A DNA stretch of 6,265 bases, from assembly GCA_026991065.1 (NCBI GenBank), contig JALXCG010000364.1:1-6265 (forward strand). Direction: 5' to 3'. Below the pieces are notes generated by a model. The model was not told where the DNA came from. It saw only the letters and a list, made by a program, of their open reading frames with translations, and made no database searches. The stretch comes from Gemmatimonadota bacterium (lineage in GTDB: Bacteria; GCA-2686955). This document shows positions 1-4,904 of this stretch, piece after piece. A program made the translations under genes and the position numbers. Position 1 is the first letter of the stretch. Each line of letters begins with the position of its first letter.

Positions 1-935
1 CCCAGCCGGCGCACAATCTCTTCGGCATGCGCGGTCAGAATCTCCAGTTCAGCATAGGACTGCTCGGGCGCCACAAAGCGGTAGATCTCCACTTTGTTGA
101 ACTGATGGGTGCGAATCAGACCGCGCTCAGTTGCGCCGTGCGCCCCGGCTTCACGCCGAAAGCAGGGCGTGTAGGCGCAGTAGCAATGGGGCAGCGCATC
201 CTCCTCCAGCATCTCCCCCCGGTGCAGCCCGGTAAGCGGCACCTCCGCGGTGGGAATCAGATAGAGGTCATCATCCGCGCAGCGGTAAACCTGATCCGCG
301 AACTTGGGCAACTGCCCCGAGGCGGTAAGGGTTTCGCTGTTGGCTACGAAAGGTGGCAGAATGAACTCATAGCCGAACTCGCCCACATGCACGTCGATCA
401 TGAACTGCAACAGGGCCCATTCCAGGCGCGCGCCCCAGCCACGAAAGAGACCAAAACGGGAGCCCGCCAGACGCGCACCACGCTCCATATCGAGAAGCCC
501 CAGGCGCGTCGCGATCTGGAGATGGTTCTCACCGGTCGCCGACCGCGGAGCCACGCCCTCCTCCCGTAGAACCGTCCCCTGGCTCAGGTCATTGCCCGGT
601 GTTACGTCCCGATGAGGAAGATTGGGGAGTTCCGCGACGCGGGCTTCGATCGCCGCCGTCACTTCGGCAAGACGCGCTTCCGCCACCGCCAGAGTCTGCC
701 CCAGCGCACGCATCGATTGGATCAGTTCCTGAGCCTCTTCGCCGGCCTTCTTGCGCCGGCCGACCTCGCGCGACACCTCATTCTTGCGTGCCTTGGTCCG
801 CTCAACGCTCTGCAGGAGTTCACGCCTTTCGCGGTCCAGGTCACGAATCTCGCTCAGATCTATGTCGGGTGCGCGTCTCCGCAAGCGCGCTTCAATCTCT
901 TCCGGGTTGGCTCGAATTGCCTTGATGTCCAACAT
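1..935 (-). CDS. serS: Seryl-tRNA synthetase, C-terminus cut by the window edge
   Basis: This cytoplasmic class II synthetase charges tRNA-Ser (and tRNA-Sec where present) with serine. Reading inward from 935, 311 codons are open to the left edge; the family is usually about 420-430 residues, so roughly the last quarter, with class II motif 3, lies outside. The protein starts MLDIKAIRANPEEIEARL, the standard SerRS N-terminus. Residues about 30-105 are charged and heptad-like, matching the tRNA-binding coiled-coil arm. Then come the motif 1 region (GARLEWALLQFMIDVH, about 168-183), GQLPKF (208-212), the serine-pocket TAEVPL (229-234) and motif 2 (FRREAG at 259-264 to HQFNKVE at 278-284). The ATG at 935-933 is chosen because it gives the canonical N-terminus. 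Its Shine-Dalgarno is weak: GGA at 946-944, 8 nt upstream. The motif 2 loop is divergent (GAHGATERGL), and Cys251, Cys253 and Cys258 cluster before it. The family call is very secure. Confidence 0.97.
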   Translation of the reverse strand, partial: MLDIKAIRANPEEIEARLRRRAPDIDLSEIRDLDRERRELLQSVERTKARKNEVSREVGRRKKAGEEAQELIQSMRALGQTLAVAEARLAEVTAAIEARVAELPNLPHRDVTPGNDLSQGTVLREEGVAPRSATGENHLQIATRLGLLDMERGARLAGSRFGLFRGWGARLEWALLQFMIDVHVGEFGYEFILPPFVANSETLTASGQLPKFADQVYRCADDDLYLIPTAEVPLTGLHRGEMLEEDALPHCYCAYTPCFRREAGAHGATERGLIRTHQFNKVEIYRFVAPEQSYAELEILTAHAEEIVRRL

Positions 936-1100
936 GACTCATATCCAGTGGGCAGCGAGAACATGACTTCCAGCGCCGAGCAATGCCCCATTCCGGCACT
1001 GACCGCGAGGCGGGATCGCAACCAGACACCGATCGCCGACCGGCCTCTGCCATCGGCAGGCTACGCGAGGGACAACGGAGATTCAATCTTGGCGCAGAGA

Positions 1101-1121
1101 TGCCCCGATTTCCATGGGGCA
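1101..1121. repeat. Small inverted repeat (6-bp stem)
   Basis: TGCCCC at 1101-1106 pairs with GGGGCA at 1116-1121 around a 9-nt loop. There is no T-run on either side, so it does not look like an intrinsic terminator. It lies 15 nt before the larger nested hairpin at 1136-1175. It may be chance in GC-rich DNA. Confidence 0.4.
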
Positions 1122-1135
1122 GTTGAGATGGCTCG

Positions 1136-1175
1136 CGGGCCTGGCATGGGCTTCCGAGCCCCGGACTCAGGCCCG
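1136..1175. repeat. Nested inverted repeat, possible structured RNA element
   Basis: The outer 8-bp perfect stem is CGGGCCTG (1136-1143) with CAGGCCCG (1168-1175). Inside it sits a 5-bp stem GGGCT/AGCCC (1148-1152 with 1157-1161) closed by the tetraloop TCCG, separated from the outer stem by a 4x6 internal loop. Only three T residues follow on the plus strand, so a terminator is unlikely. It could be part of a leader of the downstream UDP-sugar gene or of a small RNA. The pairing is directly visible; the function is unknown. Confidence 0.45.
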
Positions 1176-1363
1176 TTTAGAGATCGAGGCGCTGCGTCCG
1201 CGGGACGGCTGGTTGCCTTTCAAGGATGTGGCGACGCAGAGATCGGAGCAGGGAGGAGTGCGGGGCGACGTGAAGACAATGGGCGACAGGCTCCCAAATT
1301 CGGCTTGATCACCACCGCCGTGAATGAGACAGTGATTGGTCGTCTATCCACCCAACTCTATTC

Positions 1364-1367
1364 AGGA
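1364..1367 (+). promoter_or_regulatory. Ribosome-binding site setting the start of the UDP-sugar gene
   Basis: AGGA lies 10 nt before the ATG at 1378. The frame is also open from a TTG at 1336, but that codon has no Shine-Dalgarno, and the 14 extra residues (rich in Pro, Ser and Tyr) do not look like part of the protein. This site supports the ATG. Confidence 0.6.
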
Positions 1368-1377
1368 CAAATCGCGC

Positions 1378-2508
1378 ATGAATCGGGAAGAGATCGATCG
1401 CCGGACCGCTGAACTGTTGGATCGCTACGGCTTTGATCATGAAACATTTGCCAAGCTTCGCAATCGGCTTCGGCGGGGCGAACTCTCTCCCGCCTCAAAC
1501 ACGGTCCGCGGTCGCGTGACGCCGCCCAGGGGCGAAGACGTCGTCCTCCTCCCCACGCCCGAAGACGCCGAGTTTGCGCAGGCGATGGAGCAGGGTGTCG
1601 CCGCTCTGCGGAAGGGGCAGATTGCCGCGGCCATTCTGAATGGCGGCATGGCCACGCGTTTCGGCGGAGTCGTCAAGGGCACGGTGGAGGCGGTCGATGG
1701 GAAGAGCTTTCTCGAGCTGAAACTGCTTGAGATGCACCGCCTCGCGAATGCCCTTGGGACCTCGATCCCGACCCTGATCATGAACAGCTTTGCGACCGAT
1801 ACCACCACGCGCACCTTTATTGACGCCTTGCGCGACCGCTCCCCCTCCCTGCCTCAGCCGCACTTCTTCACCCAAGGGATCTCCCTCCGGCTCTGTCCTG
1901 ATGGCTCGATCTTCCGCGATGCCCAAGGCAATCCTTCTCCCTATGCACCCGGACATGGCGATTTCCCCTGGGCGCTGCGGACCTCGGGAGAACTCGATCG
2001 CCTGCGACAGGCCGGGGTGCGCTGGATCACTCTCTCCAATGTCGACAATCTGGGAGCGCGTGTCGATCCCACGGTCATCGGCATGCACATACTCAGTGGC
2101 AAAGCGATCACGGTGGAGGTGGTAAAACGCCATGCCGGAGACACCGGCGGCGCTCCGGCCCGCGTGAATGACCGACTGACGCTCCTCGAGGGATTCCGCT
2201 TCCCGGCCGACTTCGATGCCACCCAGATCCCTGTTTTCAACACCAACACGTTTGTTTTCGACCTTGAGATCCTGGCGGAACCCGCCCCACTGACCTGGTT
2301 CTTCGTGGAGAAAACGGTCGATGGTCGCCCGGCGGTTCAACTCGAACGTTTGATTGGGGAACTGCCCAGTTTTCATCCCGCGCAGTTCCTTGAAGTCCCG
2401 CGCGAGGGGCCACGCGGTCGTTTCTTCCCGATCAAAACACCGGCGGATCTCGAAACCACCCGCGACGCCCTGAAAACCATGCTGGCCGCACCCGTGGTCA
2501 ATCCCTAA
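1378..2508 (+). CDS. UDPGP-family UTP--sugar-1-phosphate uridylyltransferase
   Basis: A 376-residue cytosolic enzyme of the UDPGP (eukaryotic UGP-like) family, which joins UTP and a sugar-1-phosphate, typically glucose-1-phosphate, to give the UDP-sugar and pyrophosphate. UDP-sugars feed glycogen, trehalose, envelope glycan or glycolipid synthesis. Motifs in order: nucleotide-binding loop LNGGMATRFGG (87-97); LIMNSFATD (133-141), like the NSFNTHDD stretch of UGPs; PGHGD (191-195); LSNVDNLGARVDP (219-231), the metal- and sugar-nucleotide-binding core; VEVVKRHAGDTGG (247-258), aligning with the PK-x-ADVKGG stretch of plant UGPs; NTNTFVFDL (288-296); VEKTVDG (310-316); RFFPIKT (348-354). Residues 1-70 are mostly helical and unassigned. 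It is shorter than eukaryotic UGPs (about 470-500 residues), which carry an extra C-terminal beta-helix domain. The nucleotide loop is atypical: a Val-Lys-Gly replaces the usual Pro-Lys-Ser. It stands alone, divergent from serS and convergent with trpS. Exact sugar specificity is inferred; a UDP-N-acetylhexosamine product is less likely because the loop begins LNGG rather than LAGG. Confidence 0.85.
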   Translation: MNREEIDRRTAELLDRYGFDHETFAKLRNRLRRGELSPASNTVRGRVTPPRGEDVVLLPTPEDAEFAQAMEQGVAALRKGQIAAAILNGGMATRFGGVVKGTVEAVDGKSFLELKLLEMHRLANALGTSIPTLIMNSFATDTTTRTFIDALRDRSPSLPQPHFFTQGISLRLCPDGSIFRDAQGNPSPYAPGHGDFPWALRTSGELDRLRQAGVRWITLSNVDNLGARVDPTVIGMHILSGKAITVEVVKRHAGDTGGAPARVNDRLTLLEGFRFPADFDATQIPVFNTNTFVFDLEILAEPAPLTWFFVEKTVDGRPAVQLERLIGELPSFHPAQFLEVPREGPRGRFFPIKTPADLETTRDALKTMLAAPVVNP

Positions 2509-2511
2509 TCC

Positions 2512-2547
2512 AAAAGACCATTCGCCGGGATCAGCGTGCCGCCGGCG
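2512..2547 (-). terminator. Weak candidate terminator at the end of trpS
   Basis: On the minus strand CGCCGG (2547-2542) pairs with CCGGCG (2528-2523) across a 13-nt loop, and TCTTTTGG follows about 5 nt later (T-run at 2515-2512). The hairpin spans the last trpS codons and its stop. The stem is short, the loop long and the T-run only four bases, so this is tentative. No T-run follows the hairpin on the plus strand, so I see no intrinsic terminator for the convergent UDP-sugar gene. Confidence 0.25.
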
Positions 2548-3544
2548 GGACCAATCCGATCTTGCGATAGACTTTGGAGAGCGTTCGCCGCGCGCGACGG
2601 TAGGCACTTTCGGCGCCTTGTGCAAGAATCCCCTCCAGCACTTTCTTGTCGGCCATTACAGCGTCGTAGCGAGTTTGAATCGGTCGCAGCGCCTCAATGA
2701 TGACCTCGGCCGTCTCCTCCTTGAGGGCTGAATAGAGCCGCCCGGCAAAATGAGCCTCCAGAGCGGGAATCGACTCACCTGAAAGAGCGGAGTGGATGGT
2801 GAGAAGATTGGCGACCCCCGGCTTCTTCTCCGGATCGAACCGAATCTCTTTCTCGGAATCGGTCACGGCGCGGCGCAGTTTCGCCCGCACCACATCGGGT
2901 TTGTCCAGCAACGCGATCAAGCTGTTCAGGTTCTCATCCGACTTGGACATCTTGCTGGAAGGGTCCTGCAGGCTCATGATTCGCGCACCGGTTCCCGGGA
3001 TAAAGGGTTCCGGCATGGTGAACGTCTCGGAGTAGCGCTGGTTGAATCGACCGGCGATGTCCCGGGCCAATTCCAGGTGCTGCTTCTGATCGGCGCCGAC
3101 CGGAACTGCGTTGGCCTGGTAAAGCAGAATGTCGGCGGCCATGAGGATCGGATAGGTAAAGAGCCCCGCATTGATATTGCTTGCATGACGCTGGGACTTG
3201 TCCTTGAACTGAGTCATGCGATTCAATTCACCCATATAGGTGAGGGTGCTGAGAACCCAGGCCAGTTCCGCGTGCTGCGGCACATGGGACTGCATCACAA
3301 TCGTGCTGCGCTCCGGGTCGATCCCACACGCCACATATTGAGCGACGAAGGAGAGACAGCGTCGGCGCAGTTCAGCCGGCACTTGCTGCACGGTGAGGGC
3401 ATGCAGATCCACAACCAGGAAGATGCAGTCATGCGTCTCCTGCATGGCCACCCAGTTCTTGATCGCCCCGAGATAGTTGCCGATACACAGGTGACCGGAA
3501 GGCTGGATGCCGGAAAGCACAACAGGCAATGAACTCTTGGACAC
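2531..3544 (-). CDS. trpS: Tryptophanyl-tRNA synthetase
   Basis: A 337-residue, full-length class Ic synthetase that charges tRNA-Trp with tryptophan in the cytoplasm as a homodimer. Visible signatures: the HIGH-type region IQPSGHLCIGNYLGA (13-27), VVDLHALT (44-51), MGELNRMTQFKDKS (104-117), YPILMAADILLYQA (131-144), the ATP- and Trp-pocket loop VPVGADQKQHLEL (147-159), the KMSKS loop SSKMSKSDEN (196-205) and KKPGVANLL (240-248). Length matches the bacterial family (about 325-345). The start is a GTG at 3544-3542, supported by AGGGAG 6 nt upstream and by the usual distance to PSG. One oddity: the first residue of the HIGH motif is Cys20 (CIGN), where TrpRSs usually have Thr or His. The gene ends 22 bp from the convergent UDP-sugar gene and lies 148 bp downstream of mrfB on the same strand. 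No T-box leader consensus is visible upstream. Confidence 0.97.
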   Translation of the reverse strand: MSKSSLPVVLSGIQPSGHLCIGNYLGAIKNWVAMQETHDCIFLVVDLHALTVQQVPAELRRRCLSFVAQYVACGIDPERSTIVMQSHVPQHAELAWVLSTLTYMGELNRMTQFKDKSQRHASNINAGLFTYPILMAADILLYQANAVPVGADQKQHLELARDIAGRFNQRYSETFTMPEPFIPGTGARIMSLQDPSSKMSKSDENLNSLIALLDKPDVVRAKLRRAVTDSEKEIRFDPEKKPGVANLLTIHSALSGESIPALEAHFAGRLYSALKEETAEVIIEALRPIQTRYDAVMADKKVLEGILAQGAESAYRRARRTLSKVYRKIGLVPPAAR

Positions 3545-3550
3545 GAAGAA

Positions 3551-3556
3551 CTCCCT
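3551..3556 (-). promoter_or_regulatory. Ribosome-binding site of trpS
   Basis: AGGGAG on the minus strand sits 6 nt before the GTG at 3544. It is a strong Shine-Dalgarno and decides in favour of the GTG start; no ATG is available nearby in frame. Confidence 0.75.
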
Positions 3557-3603
3557 ACCGGACGACTAGGTTCCGGCCTCAACAACCCGCGGGCGGAAAA
3601 AGA

Positions 3604-3628
3604 TTGTGGCGAACTGACCCTTGTGGCG
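3604..3628. repeat. Direct repeat of TTGTGGCG, period 17 bp
   Basis: The 8-mer TTGTGGCG occurs at 3604-3611 and again at 3621-3628 (CGCCACAA on the trpS strand). The second copy touches the 12-bp palindrome that follows. It lies in the presumed 5' leader of trpS, so it could be a regulator half-site pair or chance. Confidence 0.4.
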
Positions 3629-3639
3629 TCGACGTCGAC
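3628..3639. repeat. 12-bp perfect palindrome, possible operator
   Basis: GTCGACGTCGAC is its own reverse complement over all 12 bases, and is also a tandem of GTCGAC. It is centred about 90 bp before the trpS start and 32 bp downstream of the candidate -10 box. With no loop, it suits a dimeric DNA-binding protein better than an RNA hairpin. The binding partner is unknown. Confidence 0.4.
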
Positions 3640-3654
3640 CGCGAAGAGTCAGGT

Positions 3655-3677
3655 GCGGCTCGCGCAGTATAGCGGCT
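3655..3677. repeat. Direct repeat of GCGGCT, period 17 bp
   Basis: GCGGCT occurs at 3655-3660 and 3672-3677, flanking the AT-rich candidate -10 box. The period is the same 17 bp as the TTGTGGCG pair, and the two pairs are offset by 51 bp, which is three periods. The repeats are short, so this is tentative. Confidence 0.3.
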
Positions 3678-3696
3678 CCCCCCACCGGAACATCAA
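3666..3696 (-). promoter_or_regulatory. Candidate promoter for trpS
   Basis: On the minus strand TATACT (3671-3666) matches the sigma70 -10 consensus at five of six bases. TTGATG (3696-3691), overlapping the mrfB stop codon, could serve as the -35 with a spacing of 19, longer than the ideal 17. It would give trpS a leader of roughly 115 nt that contains the palindrome and the TTGTGGCG repeats, and would uncouple trpS from mrfAB. Confidence 0.35.
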
Positions 3697-4904
3697 CCGC
3701 GATCACAGCACCGCGGCGCAGGTCGACTCTGCGCGGCCGCCGCGCGGCGCTCCAGGCGCGCCAGTCGATGACGCAGCGCCGCCTCAGATTCCGGCGGGAA
3801 AAACCCCGCCAACTGCCGCACCCGCGCGCCCCGTTCCAGCGCCCGCCGGATCAAAGCCGCGGCCGCGCCAAATCGGTGGAAGCGGTGCTCCCAGAGAATC
3901 GCCAACCGCTCGTACGGCTCCGGATTGAAACGCTCCAGCCCATCCAACCACGCCAGAAGAGCTTCCTCCTCCGCATCCCAATCCTGCTCTCGCCGCGCCG
4001 CCAGAGCCAAGCCGGAGAAAACTCGCTCGCCATCCGCACCCAACCGTCGCGCGTGATTGAACGCTCGACGCGCAGCAGCCGGATCACGGCGCCGCAGGAG
4101 CGCATGACCCAGTTCCGTCTGCACCGCGCCGCCCCCCAGATACCTGCCGCAGAAAAGCGCCGCGACCAGCGCGGCAAGAGCCGCCAGCGAGACCAGATCA
4201 TCCCGGTTGTGACGCACGATCGCCTCCATCGCGCCACCGACGCCATCTTCCTGATGGTCATTCGCGCGCACCATGCGCAGCCAGGTCTGCGGGATTTCAG
4301 ACCCGGGGATGTCATCCCTCCGGCGGTATCCCAACACCCTTTCCTCCAAGGTGGAAAGGCGACAATCGGCCATCAGCCCCTTCCACAAAGCCCTGGCCGG
4401 GTGGAGAAGGTCCAGATGCGGGGGACGCGGCAGAGCCGGCAGGCGCTGCATCACCGTTCGCGCCTGCAGAAGCGGCAGATCGAAGGTGCGCCCGTTGTAG
4501 GTGACGAGGCTGTTTCCAGCTTCGGAAACCGTGGTGTTGACCCACCGCAGCAGTTCAGTTTCAGCGCCAAACCCGCTCATCAGCCGTTGCTCGACCACCA
4601 GCTTCCGTCCCTCCTCTACCCAGGCGACCCCTACCAGGAACGCAACCGTTCCGGGCCCAACCCCCAATCCTGTGGTCTCGGTATCGAGGAAAAGGGGTCG
4701 CGACCACTCCGCGTCCAGCCCGGTCACGACTCTTGCCCCGGCGGCAAACTCCGCAAAGAAAGCGCGCAACACCCGCAGGCGCGGATCCGCCCCCGCGAAA
4801 TCCAGCACACTACGATATTCGACAACGCTGGGGACTCCGGTTGCCGCCGCGGGGGACGAGGTGCTCCTCGGGACAACCAGGCGAAGCTTGTCCGCGAACT
4901 TCAC
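3693..4904 (-). CDS. mrfB: MrfB/YprB-family DEDDh exonuclease with TPR-like C-terminus
   Basis: A 403-residue protein of the YprB family (RNase H-like fold). In Bacillus subtilis MrfB is a metal-dependent exonuclease acting with the MrfA helicase to repair mitomycin C damage. The catalytic signature is complete: LFLDTETTGL (Asp74, Glu76), LVTYNGRTFDLPLL (Asp142) and RHNRDDLVSL (His232, Asp236). Other family blocks are HLDLLHPARALW (163-174) and DIPGSEIP (198-205). Residues about 261-365 form three TPR-like helical pairs, the best being ELGHALLRRRDPAAARRAF (264-282), as expected for a protein-interaction tail. The start is the GTG at 4904-4902, overlapping the mrfA TGA in a 4-nt GTGA; the product then begins MKFADKL, resembling known YprB N-termini. 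The frame stays open upstream to 5108, but that part is antisense-like low-complexity Gly/Arg sequence overlapping mrfA. No signal peptide or membrane segment is seen. The exact substrate in this organism is inferred. Confidence 0.92.
   Translation of the reverse strand: MKFADKLRLVVPRSTSSPAAATGVPSVVEYRSVLDFAGADPRLRVLRAFFAEFAAGARVVTGLDAEWSRPLFLDTETTGLGVGPGTVAFLVGVAWVEEGRKLVVEQRLMSGFGAETELLRWVNTTVSEAGNSLVTYNGRTFDLPLLQARTVMQRLPALPRPPHLDLLHPARALWKGLMADCRLSTLEERVLGYRRRDDIPGSEIPQTWLRMVRANDHQEDGVGGAMEAIVRHNRDDLVSLAALAALVAALFCGRYLGGGAVQTELGHALLRRRDPAAARRAFNHARRLGADGERVFSGLALAARREQDWDAEEEALLAWLDGLERFNPEPYERLAILWEHRFHRFGAAAALIRRALERGARVRQLAGFFPPESEAALRHRLARLERRAAAAQSRPAPRCCDRG

Larger units (their letters stand above)
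936..1377. other. Divergent intergenic region between serS and the UDP-sugar gene
   Basis: About 440 bp between two divergent starts, so promoters for both genes should lie here. I see no convincing sigma70-type -35/-10 pair for either. No tRNA cloverleaf or T-loop consensus is visible on either strand. The region has short inverted repeats at 1047-1059 (5-bp stem, 3-nt loop), 1101-1121 (6-bp stem), 1136-1175 (nested) and 1195-1207 (5-bp stem, 3-nt loop). A 64-codon open frame at 1114-1308 on the plus strand starts inside a hairpin, lacks a Shine-Dalgarno and resembles no family I know, so I do not call it a gene. A structured leader or small RNA is possible but unproven. Confidence 0.6.

Noticed and set aside
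1136-1175. tRNA-like acceptor stem
   Set aside because: The paired 7-8 bp ends are only 40 nt apart, too short for a tRNA, and no T-loop or anticodon arm is present.
1114-1308. 64-codon plus-strand open frame in the intergenic region
   Set aside because: The ATG lies within a hairpin, no Shine-Dalgarno precedes it, and the protein has no recognisable motif. It could be real only if conserved in relatives.
612-1412. 266-codon open frame on the plus strand, antisense to serS and running into the intergenic region
   Set aside because: Its first part is the exact complement of a clear serS, the rest resembles no family, and there is no ribosome-binding site. Long antisense frames are common in GC-rich DNA.
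1495-2625. 376-codon minus-strand open frame antisense to the UDP-sugar gene
   Set aside because: It fully overlaps a protein with clear UDPGP motifs and extends into the trpS end. Its sequence looks like an antisense shadow with no domain.
2792-3532. 246-codon plus-strand open frame antisense to trpS
   Set aside because: It is the complement of a full-length, motif-complete TrpRS and carries no recognisable domain.
3571-3601. Possible intrinsic terminator (TTCCG/CGGAA hairpin next to an A-run)
   Set aside because: On the plus strand the run after the stem is A, not T. On the minus strand the T-run comes before the stem, so the order is wrong for termination either way.
3545-3692. T-box or trp attenuator leader for trpS
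   Set aside because: No T-box consensus, no Trp-codon-rich leader peptide and no terminator hairpin with a T-run are visible in the gap.
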